The translations under genes and the position numbers were made by a program. The notes beneath the pieces were generated by a model. The model worked only from the letters and a program-made list of their open reading frames with translations, did not search any database and was not told the DNA's origin. From contig NZ_ATTI01000001.1 in assembly GCF_000419605.1 (NCBI RefSeq), forward strand, positions 314,001 to 378,000: a DNA stretch of 64,000 bases. Reading direction: 5' to 3'. Shown here in pieces: positions 52,803-62,090 of the stretch (the first letter of the stretch is position 1; every line of letters begins with the position of its first letter). This stretch comes from Sphingomonas phyllosphaerae 5.2. Its GTDB lineage: Bacteria > Pseudomonadota > Alphaproteobacteria > Sphingomonadales > Sphingomonadaceae.

Positions 52803-55664
52803 TTAGTAGAAGGCCCGAATGGCGAATGCCACGGTTCGGCTGCGCTGGATGAACGAGCGGAACACGTCGGGATCGACGATGTAGTCGCGTCGATTGGCCC
52901 GGCTCAGGTTGGTGCCCGTGATGCTGAGCTCCAGATGCTCGACCGGACGGTACGAGATGCTGGCGTTGAGTTGCCCGTAGCTTTTCGTAAACGTCGGTTG
53001 CGCAGACCGGTCGTTGCCACCGCCAAGCGCCTGGAAGTAGCTTGAACGATAGGCGTACGCCACGCGCGTGGCGAACGGCCCCTTTTCGTAATACGCGACC
53101 GCGTTCGCATTGTGCTTCGATGCGCCGGGGAAGCCATACGACGTCGTGCTCGCCGCGCTGTCGATGTTGATCTTGGAATTGATGTACGTGTAGTTCGCCT
53201 GCACGCCGAAGCCGTCATACGGCGAGGGCAGGAAGCTGAACGGCTGGTTCATGCCGACTTCGGCGCCGTACACCCGTCCGTTTGAGGCGTTGACCGGCTG
53301 GGTCACATCCAGCCGGATTGCGCCCTGAGCGGGAATGGTGGTGTTCTGGGTGACGGTGCGCAGGATGAAATTGTCGACCTTCTTGTAGAACCCGCCGAGA
53401 TAAAGGGCACCACCACCACCGGTATAATATTCAAGCGTCGCGTCGAATTGCCATGCCGTCAGCGGCTTGAGCTTGGTGTTGCCGAGCGTGGCAGTACCGC
53501 GCTGGCTGCGATCGACGCGAGGATCGTTGGGATCGTAGAAACTGACCGCGTTGCGAGGCGCCGTATCCTCATATTCCGGACGGGACATGACCCGCGAGAC
53601 TCCGAGTCGCAGGTGCAGGGGATCAACCGGATTCAGGTCCACGTTCGCCGAGGGAAGCACTTCCCAGTAACGGTTCGTGTCCCGGCTAGGCGTCAGCCCC
53701 TGGCTGAGCGTCGCGTTCAGACCGTTGAGGATGGTGGTGCTTTGCGCCGATCGCGACGTGAGATCGGTATAAACCGCCCGCACGCCGGCATTGCCCTTGA
53801 ACGGTACGCCTGCGACGGTTCCATCGGTGTCGCCCTGCAAGTAGAGCGCCGTCGTCTTTTCGAGCGCGGTCACGGCGAACGACGCATCCTCCTTGTCGAT
53901 CGCGGCGTCACGCAACGCCGGCACCAGATTGGCTGCGGCGGGGTAGTTCAGATACGGCGCGGGCACGCCGAAGTCGAAACGCGTCAGGAAGTCGGCACCG
54001 GACCCGTTGAACACCACGCCAGGCATCTGCTGGGACACAGCAGTGGTGAAGCCGGATTTGGCGTCGGGCGCCGGGACGAACAGCGACGTGCTGCGCAGGC
54101 GTATGGTGGTCGCCTGGTAGCGTGCCCCGGCCTTCAGCACGAAGTTAGCCGTCGCGTCGAACGCGATGTCGCCACGAAACGCATGGGCATGTGAATTGTT
54201 GAAGTATTTGCGACCGAAGAAGCCGTTGAAGACACCGCCCGCTGGCGTCGTGACGTTCGATACGCCTGTGATCGTCGGAACTTGCTGGCTGCCGTCGAAC
54301 TGGACGTTTTGGTTGGGTGCGCTGATCCCGCCGAAGAAGAGGCGGAGATCCTGCTTATAGCGCCCGTTCGAATAGCCGTAGTCGACGCTCGCGCGAACCC
54401 GGTCACCCTTGTATTTGATGTTGCCGCCGGCAACGATTGCATATTGATCGTTGAAGAACTTCAACGGCTGCGGATCGAGCGCCACTCCGGGACCCGTTCC
54501 GCCGGCATATGTCAGACGCGAGGTGTCGAAGCCGATCAGGCGCCCGTCCCGCGTCGTGTAACCGCCGGGGCGCGCCACGCCGGTATAGACACTGTTCTCG
54601 CCGTTGAGCTGAAGATCGCTCGTCGGCCGGAACTGTCGGTTGAGCAGCTTGGAATAGGTGCCGTCGACGTTCACTTCCCATGCGTCATCCGGCTTGTACT
54701 GCATCCCGCCGCTGAATGCGAGGCGCGTGATTTTGCCGTCGTTTTTCGACATCGCGATGCGGGAGGGCACCAGAACGTTCCGCTCGACCCGATCAGCGCG
54801 GCCATCCGAATTGTCATCGAACGACAGGTCGCGGGTGGCGAAGCGCGAGAAGAGCTCCGATGCCGACGTGTCGCCGCGCGACCACAGGCTCGACACATAG
54901 ACGCCGAGCTTGTTGTCCATCAACTTCGTGCCGACGATACCGCTGACACGAGGAATAAAGTTTTCCGTCTGATCGTCGTAATCGGCGCGCGCGGTGACGC
55001 TGCCGAACGACGTGCCGCCGCTGGGCACGCGGTAATCGAGCGGCTTCAGTGTCTGTACGTCGATCTCGCCCGCGATGCCTGTTTCGACGAGGTCGGCGGT
55101 CGGCGTCTTGTACACGAGCATGCCGGAAATGACTTCGGTCGGCAGCACGTCCAGGTTGACCTGGCGCAAGGAGCCGATGCCCTCGTTGCCACCGGTCAAT
55201 GGTACGCGACCGTTGATCGTAACCTGCGTGTAGCTAGGTCCAAGCCCCCGGATCGACGCACGATCACCGGCGGTTCCGCTGTCGTTGCGCTCGATCTGAA
55301 CGCCGGGAACGCGTTGCAGCACGTCGGCGATGTTCACGTCGCTGAACCGGCCGAGATCCTGGCTCGTCACGGCCTCGACGACCGACGCGGCCTCGCGCTT
55401 GACCGCAACGGCCCGCTCGGCAGACGCGCGATAGCCGGTGACCACGATGTCCGAAATCTGCTCATCCTGCGCACCGGGGGCGTTTGCGGCAGCGGCGACG
55501 CTGGTAGTGGGGGACGGAGCCGTATCAGGCGAATTTTGCGGTGAACCGGGCGTTCCAGCCGGAAGCGGCGTGGGCGTGTCGCCTGCCTGAGCGCTCGCCA
55601 TTGTCGCCTGTGTGAGCGACAGCAAACCTGCGGAACACAAACAGAACACTCGAACCCTGCTCAT
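52803..55664 (-). CDS. TonB-dependent receptor, deoxysugar locus
   Basis: 953 residues from ATG 55664, preceded by GGGGAGAG. Signal peptide (about 1-26), a long Pro/Thr linker, and a plug near residue 76 with SDIVVTGYRASAERAVAVKR. It continues with FSDVNIADVLQRVPGVQIER and RGLGPSYTQVTINGR; the barrel ends TVAFAIRAFY. Its divergent partner is the sugar-acid dehydratase operon, so it probably imports a fucose- or rhamnose-containing oligosaccharide. A candidate GntR operator lies about 104 bases upstream. The frame can be read 34 codons further 5' but without a ribosome site. Confidence 0.9.
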   Translation of the reverse strand: MSRVRVFCLCSAGLLSLTQATMASAQAGDTPTPLPAGTPGSPQNSPDTAPSPTTSVAAAANAPGAQDEQISDIVVTGYRASAERAVAVKREAASVVEAVTSQDLGRFSDVNIADVLQRVPGVQIERNDSGTAGDRASIRGLGPSYTQVTINGRVPLTGGNEGIGSLRQVNLDVLPTEVISGMLVYKTPTADLVETGIAGEIDVQTLKPLDYRVPSGGTSFGSVTARADYDDQTENFIPRVSGIVGTKLMDNKLGVYVSSLWSRGDTSASELFSRFATRDLSFDDNSDGRADRVERNVLVPSRIAMSKNDGKITRLAFSGGMQYKPDDAWEVNVDGTYSKLLNRQFRPTSDLQLNGENSVYTGVARPGGYTTRDGRLIGFDTSRLTYAGGTGPGVALDPQPLKFFNDQYAIVAGGNIKYKGDRVRASVDYGYSNGRYKQDLRLFFGGISAPNQNVQFDGSQQVPTITGVSNVTTPAGGVFNGFFGRKYFNNSHAHAFRGDIAFDATANFVLKAGARYQATTIRLRSTSLFVPAPDAKSGFTTAVSQQMPGVVFNGSGADFLTRFDFGVPAPYLNYPAAANLVPALRDAAIDKEDASFAVTALEKTTALYLQGDTDGTVAGVPFKGNAGVRAVYTDLTSRSAQSTTILNGLNATLSQGLTPSRDTNRYWEVLPSANVDLNPVDPLHLRLGVSRVMSRPEYEDTAPRNAVSFYDPNDPRVDRSQRGTATLGNTKLKPLTAWQFDATLEYYTGGGGALYLGGFYKKVDNFILRTVTQNTTIPAQGAIRLDVTQPVNASNGRVYGAEVGMNQPFSFLPSPYDGFGVQANYTYINSKINIDSAASTTSYGFPGASKHNANAVAYYEKGPFATRVAYAYRSSYFQALGGGNDRSAQPTFTKSYGQLNASISYRPVEHLELSITGTNLSRANRRDYIVDPDVFRSFIQRSRTVAFAIRAFY

Positions 55665-55767
55665 TTCAAGCTCTCCCCACGCATGCCTGGTCAACAGCCG
55701 GCATCTCGTGCTGATTGGCGCTGAAATGTATTTCATGCAAGCTATATAATTAGCACGTACCCCCATT

Positions 55768-55779
55768 CTGATATATCAA
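55768..55779. promoter_or_regulatory. candidate GntR operator, TonB receptor side
   Basis: CTGATATATCAA contains the perfect 10-bp palindrome TGATATATCA (55769-55778) and fits the CTGATATnTCAG motif. It lies in the AT-rich divergent region upstream of the minus-strand receptor. Confidence 0.55.
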
Positions 55780-55962
55780 GCGAGCTATCAGGCTCTAGTC
55801 TGGCGCTTCTACCAGATATTGTGTGCGAGTTATGGACATGTGATCTCGCGTTAGATGTTGTGAACGGCGGTGGCCAGATGCCGCGATCGTCCACATGGAC
55901 CTCGCGACGACCAGGGCGCGGCAAAAGCTGCTTGCAGCACCGCTTTTAGTTTGCAATATGAT

Positions 55963-55976
55963 TCTGAAATATCAGA
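55963..55976. promoter_or_regulatory. candidate GntR operator, dehydratase side
   Basis: TCTGAAATATCAGA has 5-bp inverted arms (TCTGA/TCAGA) around AATA and matches the locus motif with one change. It ends 36 bases before the dehydratase ATG (56013), overlapping where RNA polymerase would start, as expected for a repressor site. Confidence 0.6.
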
Positions 55977-56012
55977 CGGAGATGGGTGATGCCGGATGGG
56001 CACAGGATCGCC

Positions 56013-57113
56013 ATGTACAAGCTCACGCGATTTCAATATCCGCGTGATCGGTCGGTGGGCGACTCGCAGGTCTTAACAACCGAAATCAACGTGGCGGCGA
56101 TCGAACTGATCGATGCCGGCGGGCGGATCGGGCTTGGCTTTGCGCAGTCGCTGTTCAGCGTTCTGCCTGATTCCGCCGAAATCGAGCGCATCTTTCTGGA
56201 GCAGGCCTGGCCCGGCCTGGAAGGCAAGCTGCCGTCGGCGCTTGCCCTGGCGGTAAGGCGACCGCGCGGTGGTAATGTCCGGCGCATGACGCTGCCGTTC
56301 GAAGAGGCCATCCAGCAGGCGGTGTGGGATCTGCTCGCACAGCAGCAGGGTGTGCCGCTGTGGCAGATGCTGGGAGCGGAGCGGCAGTCGGTTCCCGCAT
56401 ACGCCAGCGGACTCGACTTCCACCTGTCGGATCACGCGTTCTCCGAATTGTTCGGCAATGCGGCAGAGCAGGGCTATCGCGGGTTCAAGATCAAGGTAGG
56501 TCACCCCGAACTGGAGCGCGATCTGCACCGCCTGAACCTGCTGCGTCAGGCAGTCGGGCCCGAGCGACCGGTAATGATCGATCCCAACGAGGCGTGGAAC
56601 GCGCAGCAGGCGATCGATGCGCTGGCGATCTTCGAGCGCGCGGGACACCGCATCTTCTGGGTCGAGGACCCGGTGCCGCGCGACGATATCGACGGGCTGA
56701 AGATGATCCGTCGCCTGGGCGTGACGCGGGTGAATGCCGGCGAGTATCTCGATTTGTCCGGCAAGCGCCGGCTGCTGGAGCAGCGCGCGTGCGACATGCT
56801 GAACGTCCATGCCCAGGTCGGCGACGTGATGCGCGCCGGCTGGCTGGCGAGCGAGCACAATGTCGAAGTGACGTTGGGCAACAGCTTCCTGGAGATCGGC
56901 GTCAACATGGCGCTGGCGCTGCCGGGCGTCCGCTGGCTGGAGTATAGTTTCCAGAACTTCGATCATCTGGTCGAGGAGACGTTCCCGATCCGAGACGGCA
57001 TGATCTTCGGCAGCGATCGGCCCGGGCATGGCCTGCGATTGAGCGCGGGCGCGGAGCAGGCCTGCCGCGCAATAGCTGCGGCGGGTGCGGCGACCGCCGT
57101 GACCGCGGCATGA
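56013..57113 (+). CDS. enolase-superfamily sugar-acid dehydratase
   Basis: 366 residues (ATG 56013 after AGGA; ATG 55989 is an alternative). It is a mandelate racemase/muconate lactonizing enzyme family member: GFKIKVGH supplies the KxK catalytic lysines, MIDPNEAW the first metal ligand, FWVEDPV the second and NAGEYLD the third. A later NVHAQVGDVMRAG replaces the usual His-containing strand. It would dehydrate an aldonate to its 2-keto-3-deoxy form; by context L-fuconate or L-rhamnonate. It is shorter than characterised L-fuconate dehydratases (about 440 residues), so exact substrate is open. First gene of the catabolic operon. Confidence 0.75.
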   Translation: MYKLTRFQYPRDRSVGDSQVLTTEINVAAIELIDAGGRIGLGFAQSLFSVLPDSAEIERIFLEQAWPGLEGKLPSALALAVRRPRGGNVRRMTLPFEEAIQQAVWDLLAQQQGVPLWQMLGAERQSVPAYASGLDFHLSDHAFSELFGNAAEQGYRGFKIKVGHPELERDLHRLNLLRQAVGPERPVMIDPNEAWNAQQAIDALAIFERAGHRIFWVEDPVPRDDIDGLKMIRRLGVTRVNAGEYLDLSGKRRLLEQRACDMLNVHAQVGDVMRAGWLASEHNVEVTLGNSFLEIGVNMALALPGVRWLEYSFQNFDHLVEETFPIRDGMIFGSDRPGHGLRLSAGAEQACRAIAAAGAATAVTAA

Positions 57114-58372
57114 CGATGTCCTCGCCCCCGACGGGCACACCCGCCTCCGCGCCGCGGAACTGGCGGCTGATCGTCTCGCTTGGCGTCGTGTTCTTCGTGC
57201 TGCTGACGCTGTACGCGGCGGTGCTCGGCGTGCTGCTGCCCAACCAGATCCAGAGCATCGATCCGGCGAGCAAGACGAAGACGCTGGGCATCGTCTTTGC
57301 GATCACATCGGTGTTCAGCACGATCTCGACACCGTTTGCAGGTGCATTCTCCGATCGTACACGAAGCCGGTTCGGGCGCAGGACGCCGTGGATCGTCATC
57401 GGCGGCATCATCGGCGGCGGGACGATCGTTCTCGTCCCGCACGGTGCCAACCTGGCCGTGGTCACCACCTTGTGGGTGGTCGCGGTAATCAGCCTCAATT
57501 CGATGCAGCCGGCGATCACCACGATCGTCGCCGATCGCTTCTCGGTCGAGGAACGTGGCTTCGTTTCCGGCGTCGTCGGTGCGGCGATGACCGCGGGCGT
57601 GTCGGCCGGCACCATCTATGGCGGCTTGCTGGCCCACGATCTGACGTTGGCTTATGGCGCGTTGGGGGGCGGCATCGTCGTTACGTGCCTTGGCTTCGTC
57701 CTGCTCAATCCCGAACCGCGCGAGGCGTTGCCGCCGCTGCCGCCGTTCCGGGCAGGTGCCTTCCTGCGTTCGTTCTGGATCAATCCGCGCGAGCATCCGG
57801 ACTTTGCCTGGGCGTTTCTCGGCCGCTTCACCATCTACATGGGCTATCAGGCGATCGTCACGTATCTGCTGTACATCCTGCAGGATCATATCGGGCTGAG
57901 CCAGGCCGACGCCAATTCAAAGATCGCGCAATTGTCGTCGGTGACGTTCGTGGCGCTGGTCTTTTCGGGGCTGGCCTCGGGATGGCTGTCCGACCGCCTG
58001 CAGCGCCGCAAACCGCTGGTGTTCGTCGCCGGCATCGTCATGGCGCTCGCGGTGGCCGCCCCGCTGGTGCAGCCGACCGCGACGGGCATGCTCGTCTACG
58101 CCGTGCTGATCGGCCTGGGCTATGGCGCGTTCATGTCGGTCGACCTCGCGCTGATGACGCAGGTGCTACCGGCCAGCGAGGGTTCCGACGATACGGGCAA
58201 GGATCTCGGCATCCTGACGACGGCGGTCAACGTGCCGCAGATCCTCAGTCCCGTCCTGGCGGCGATGCTGCTCAGCGCCAGCGGCAACGATTACCCGCTG
58301 CTCTTCATGGTGGCCGGCATGTTCGTGCTCGCCGGTGCGGGTTTGGTGCTGCCGATCAGGTCGGTGCGGTAG
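57110..58372 (+). CDS. MFS sugar transporter
   Basis: 420 residues with about twelve helices. SDRTRSRFGRRTPWIVIGG is the typical loop 2-3 motif, and its repeat-like counterpart in the second half is SGWLSDRLQRRKPLVFVAG. It overlaps the dehydratase stop by ATGA. In this operon it most likely carries the free deoxysugar, or its lactone or acid, across the inner membrane. The loop 2-3 motif is shared with glycoside/cation-symporter-type MFS proteins. Confidence 0.82.
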   Translation: MTMSSPPTGTPASAPRNWRLIVSLGVVFFVLLTLYAAVLGVLLPNQIQSIDPASKTKTLGIVFAITSVFSTISTPFAGAFSDRTRSRFGRRTPWIVIGGIIGGGTIVLVPHGANLAVVTTLWVVAVISLNSMQPAITTIVADRFSVEERGFVSGVVGAAMTAGVSAGTIYGGLLAHDLTLAYGALGGGIVVTCLGFVLLNPEPREALPPLPPFRAGAFLRSFWINPREHPDFAWAFLGRFTIYMGYQAIVTYLLYILQDHIGLSQADANSKIAQLSSVTFVALVFSGLASGWLSDRLQRRKPLVFVAGIVMALAVAAPLVQPTATGMLVYAVLIGLGYGAFMSVDLALMTQVLPASEGSDDTGKDLGILTTAVNVPQILSPVLAAMLLSASGNDYPLLFMVAGMFVLAGAGLVLPIRSVR

Positions 58373-58378
58373 CGATGG

Positions 58379-58390
58379 CTGATATCTCAG
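58379..58390. promoter_or_regulatory. candidate GntR operator before gntR
   Basis: CTGATATCTCAG is the best-formed copy of the locus motif: arms CTGA/TCAG around TATC. It lies 6 bases after the MFS stop and 60 bases before the regulator's ATG, suggesting autoregulation and a second promoter inside the operon. Confidence 0.6.
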
Positions 58391-58450
58391 TTATTGCGTG
58401 CCGGACTGGACAGTTGCTCCTGGCAGTCGATTGGCCCTATCCGAATACTC

Positions 58451-59158
58451 ATGCCCAGAACCAAGATCAGTGCGAGCGCCCAGAAACGGGATCCGGCGAT
58501 AGGCGAGGAGGCGGAGCCACGGCTCGCCGAAAAGGCCTATCGTGCGATCCTGCAGGGATTGTTCGACCGGACCATTCCGACCGGTGCCGAGGTGTCGCAG
58601 AACGACCTGATGAAGCTGCTCGGCGTCACCGTCCAGCCGCTGCGCGATGCGTTGCGCACGCTGGAGACCGAGGGGCTGGTGACGATCCATGCACGATCCT
58701 GCATCCGCTTCATCAAAGCGGATCTGGAATTGTCGCGGTCGACCTATCACTTCCGCTCGCTGATCGAACGGGCGGGTGCGCGGGCGCTGGCCGAAACGGG
58801 CGACGCCGCCGAAATAGCCGCGATGATCGCGGATCATCGCGATCTCGTGGCCGCGCTGGAGCAGGGCGATCTGGGTCTGGTCGAGCAGGAACGGCTGGGC
58901 GAGCTGGAGGAGCGTCTGCATGGCGCCCTGATCGCGTCCCTGCGCAATCCGTTGATCGAAACGACGGCCCGTCGCCTGAAGAATTACGTCACGCTGGTGC
59001 GGCTCGATCGTCTGGTGACGAAGCCGCTGGCGCTGCGCACGCTGCGCGAACATCTGGATATTCTGGAGGCCTGTGCCGACCGGGAAGCGGATGCGGCCGA
59101 AGCGGCGCTCGCCACCCACTTCCAGCAGGCATTGCAGCGGATCCTCGGCATGGCGTGA
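58451..59158 (+). CDS. GntR-family regulator (FCD domain)
   Basis: 235 residues. An N-terminal winged helix (about 20-85: AYRAILQGLFDRTIPTGAEVSQNDLMKLLGVTVQPLRDALRTLETEGLV) is followed by an all-helical FCD effector domain. FRSLIERAGARALAE and an HLDILEACADRE stretch near the C-terminus are visible, with Asp/His positions typical of metal-dependent acid binding. FadR-type GntR proteins repress uptake and catabolic operons until a sugar acid binds. It sits inside the operon it presumably controls, with a motif copy just upstream. The ATG at 58451 has no clear ribosome site; TTG 58394 is less likely. Confidence 0.85.
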   Translation: MPRTKISASAQKRDPAIGEEAEPRLAEKAYRAILQGLFDRTIPTGAEVSQNDLMKLLGVTVQPLRDALRTLETEGLVTIHARSCIRFIKADLELSRSTYHFRSLIERAGARALAETGDAAEIAAMIADHRDLVAALEQGDLGLVEQERLGELEERLHGALIASLRNPLIETTARRLKNYVTLVRLDRLVTKPLALRTLREHLDILEACADREADAAEAALATHFQQALQRILGMA

Positions 59159-59162
59159 TGCC

Positions 59163-59990
59163 ATGCAGGTGATCGACGCCCACCACCATCTATGGGCGCT
59201 CGACACCCCCGGCCACATGTGGCCGGGACCTGCCGAGCCGACGATCCATCGCGATTTCGGCATCGACGACCTGATCGCGGATGCCGGCGACTTGCCGCTG
59301 GCGTCGACCGTACTGGTCCAGTCGCAGCCGACCGATGCCGATACCGACTGGTTGCTGGGGATCGCCGCGGCAAGTCCGACGATCGGCGCGGTCGTCGGCT
59401 GGGTCGATCTCGCCGCATCGACCGCGCCCGCCAGGATCGCGGCGCTCGCGGAAAACCCGAAACTGCGCGGGCTCCGGCCGATGCTGCAAGGGATTGCGGA
59501 CACCGACTGGCTGCTCGGTCCGACGCTGGAGTCCGGATTACGCGCGATGCTGGAGCATGGCCTGCGCCTCGACGCCCTGGTCCAGCCACGCCACCTGCCG
59601 ATGCTGGCGCGGTTCGTCGATCGCTGGCCCGGGCTGCCGGTGGTGATCGATCATGGCGCAAAGCCCTTCATTGCCAGCGGCGTATTCGACCCGTGGCGTG
59701 ACGACATCGCCGCCCTCGCGGGGCGCGGGTTCTGGTGCAAGCTTTCTGGCTTGCGGACAGAACAACTGCCCGGCGCCCCGGTCCAGGATCTCGCCCCCTA
59801 TGTCGAACATCTCGTCGTGACATTCGGCGCCCGGCTGATGTGGGGAAGCGACTGGCCGGTCCTGCACCTGGCGGGTGACAGCCCCCGCCAATGGTTTGGC
59901 GATGCGGATCGGCTCGCCCGACGTCAAGGCGCAGCGCGGGAGCGACTCTTCGCCGGGGCGGCCCGAGAATTCTACGGATTGGAGTGCTGA
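59163..59990 (+). CDS. amidohydrolase-family sugar lactonase
   Basis: 275 residues, a COG3618-type metal-dependent hydrolase. Motifs: IDAHHHLW at the start (metal-binding His pair), PVVIDHGAKP, FWCKLSGL and LMWGSDWPV (catalytic Asp). Family members include L-fucono-1,5-lactonase and L-rhamnono-lactonase; in this operon it would open the deoxysugar lactone to the acid for the dehydratase. It starts 4 bases after the gntR stop. Confidence 0.85.
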   Translation: MQVIDAHHHLWALDTPGHMWPGPAEPTIHRDFGIDDLIADAGDLPLASTVLVQSQPTDADTDWLLGIAAASPTIGAVVGWVDLAASTAPARIAALAENPKLRGLRPMLQGIADTDWLLGPTLESGLRAMLEHGLRLDALVQPRHLPMLARFVDRWPGLPVVIDHGAKPFIASGVFDPWRDDIAALAGRGFWCKLSGLRTEQLPGAPVQDLAPYVEHLVVTFGARLMWGSDWPVLHLAGDSPRQWFGDADRLARRQGAARERLFAGAAREFYGLEC

Positions 59991-59993
59991 ACG

Positions 59994-62090
59994 ATGCCAA
60001 TGTGGAAAACGCACCTTTGCGCGGGTCCGATCCTGGCGCTCGCGCTGGCGTCCGCCTTGCCGGGCCAGTCGCTGCTGCCCCCGCCTCCAGCGATACCGCC
60101 TGCGCCAGCTGCGGCACCGCCACACTTCGGCGGGCCGATCGCGCTGCCAACGGCGCCGGTGTCGCCGCCGCTGCTCGTCCATGTATCCCCCAATGGCTCG
60201 GACGACGGGGACGGCTCCGCCGACCATCCGTTTGCGACGCCGGCGCGCGCGCAAGCGGCGGTCCGGACGCTCAACCGTGATCACGACGTCACCGTCCGCC
60301 TGGCCGATGGCGTCTATCGCCTGAGCGCGCCGTTGCGCTTCGGCGCGGCCGATGGTGGCCGCGGTGGCCATGTCGTTCGCTGGCAGGCGGCAGAGGGCGC
60401 ACATCCGGTGCTGTCCGGCGGCATTCCGGTATCCGGGTGGCGGCGAGCCGATGCAGCCCGCGACATCTGGGTCGCCACCATCCCGCGCGGTCTTGCGCCA
60501 CGTCAGATCTGGGTGAACGACCGGCTGGCGAAGCGTGCGGCGGTGGAAGCGCCGCGTGCCGCCTTCGCATTCCACGAATGGGGCATCGAGATCGTCAATC
60601 CGGCCTGGCGCTTCCTTGCGACGCTGGAGGACCAGCACCGGATCGAAGTCGAGAACAGCGGCTGGTTCACGCACCGGCATGCCGTGGTCGACCGGATCGA
60701 GGGCAGCCGGATCGTGATGCAACAGCCCGGCTGGCAGAACAACATCATCGGCTATGACACGTTCGCCAAGCCAATTTCCGGCAATGACGCACGCTTCTTC
60801 CTCGTGAACTCGCTCGCATTTCTGCGCGAGGGCGGCAGCTATTATCTGGACCCGGTCAAGGGCAGCCTATTCTACAAGCCGCGCGCTGGTGAGGACATGG
60901 CGAAGGTATCGGTGATCGCGCCGCGGCTGCCGCTGCTGATGGCGATCGGCGGAACCCACGACCTGCCGGTGCAGGATATGGAATTCAGCGGCATCGCCTT
61001 TCATCATACCAGCTGGACCGTGCCTTCCAGTGAGAACGGCTATGCCAGCCAGCAGAGCGGATCCTATATCACGGGGCGCGTCGCCGACCTTCCGGAGCAG
61101 ATGATTCGCGACTGCAGCTGGGGATGCCGGGCGTTCGAGGCAATGCGCAATCGCTGGCATCAGCAACCTGCCGCCGTGCAGGTCGCTGCCGCGAAGCGCA
61201 TCCGGTTCGCCGACGACGACTTCTCGCATCTGGGACAGATCGCGCTGGGGATCGGCAATAACGACGATGCGAACGAGTCCGGCATCGGTCTGGGGGCCAG
61301 TACGATCACCGTGGAGCGAAGCCGCTTTACCGATCTTGCCGGCGGCGGGATGATGGTGGGTGGCGTCCGACCGGATGCTCATCACCCGTCACGACCGGAA
61401 ATGGGCGTGAGGGATATCCTGATCCGCAACAATCTGGTCCGGTCGGTATCGCAGGATTATCGCGAGCAGGCGGCGATCCTGGTCACTTATGCGACCGGGG
61501 CCGTCATCACGCACAACGAGATTGCGGATGCGCCATATGACGGCATCGACGTAGGCTGGGGCTGGGGCGTCAACGATCCCGGTGGCAGTGCCGCTTACCG
61601 GACGCTGGGCCGCGGCTATTACGACAGCCCGGCCAATCCGGTTTACGATACGCCCACCATATTGCGTGACACCGTCGTGTTCGCGAACAAGGTTCACGAT
61701 GTGAAGCGCTGGTTCCCGGATGGTGGCGCGATCTATCACCTTTCCGCAGATCCGGGCGCGTTGATCGCCGAAAACTACGTGTACGACGTGCCGGGTGGAA
61801 TCGCGCTCTACCTTGACGAAGGGTCGCGTTACATCACGTTGCGCAACAACGTCGTCAGTAACGTCGGCACGTGGCTGAACCTCAACTCACAGGATTTCCT
61901 CGCCCCGCGTCGAACCGCGTTCGATAACGTTGCGCGTGATAATTGGTACGATTCCGGGCGGCGCAGCGGATCGTGGACCGAGTATCTGAACAATCAGGCG
62001 ATCGGTAACGTGAAGATCGACAAGGGCCGGTGGCCCACCGCTGCGCGCGAAGTCATCGAGCGCGCCGGTATCGAGCCTGCAACTAAATGA
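59994..62090 (+). CDS. secreted beta-helix glycosidase-like protein (GH141-like)
   Basis: 698 residues. Signal peptide (about 1-24), a Pro-rich spacer (PPPPAIPPAPAAAPP), then the same beta-helix architecture as the protein at 41769: LLVHVSPNGSDDGDGSADHPF, VRLADGVYRLSAPLRF, and the late repeats GIDVGWGWGVND and GALIAENYVYDVPGGIALYLDEGSRYITLRNN. The lectin modules of the larger paralogue are absent. The GH141 assignment is from memory and moderate; release of L-fucose or a similar sugar from polysaccharide fits the operon. It lies 3 bases after the lactonase stop and overlaps the mutarotase by ATGA. Confidence 0.7.
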   Translation: MPMWKTHLCAGPILALALASALPGQSLLPPPPAIPPAPAAAPPHFGGPIALPTAPVSPPLLVHVSPNGSDDGDGSADHPFATPARAQAAVRTLNRDHDVTVRLADGVYRLSAPLRFGAADGGRGGHVVRWQAAEGAHPVLSGGIPVSGWRRADAARDIWVATIPRGLAPRQIWVNDRLAKRAAVEAPRAAFAFHEWGIEIVNPAWRFLATLEDQHRIEVENSGWFTHRHAVVDRIEGSRIVMQQPGWQNNIIGYDTFAKPISGNDARFFLVNSLAFLREGGSYYLDPVKGSLFYKPRAGEDMAKVSVIAPRLPLLMAIGGTHDLPVQDMEFSGIAFHHTSWTVPSSENGYASQQSGSYITGRVADLPEQMIRDCSWGCRAFEAMRNRWHQQPAAVQVAAAKRIRFADDDFSHLGQIALGIGNNDDANESGIGLGASTITVERSRFTDLAGGGMMVGGVRPDAHHPSRPEMGVRDILIRNNLVRSVSQDYREQAAILVTYATGAVITHNEIADAPYDGIDVGWGWGVNDPGGSAAYRTLGRGYYDSPANPVYDTPTILRDTVVFANKVHDVKRWFPDGGAIYHLSADPGALIAENYVYDVPGGIALYLDEGSRYITLRNNVVSNVGTWLNLNSQDFLAPRRTAFDNVARDNWYDSGRRSGSWTEYLNNQAIGNVKIDKGRWPTAAREVIERAGIEPATK

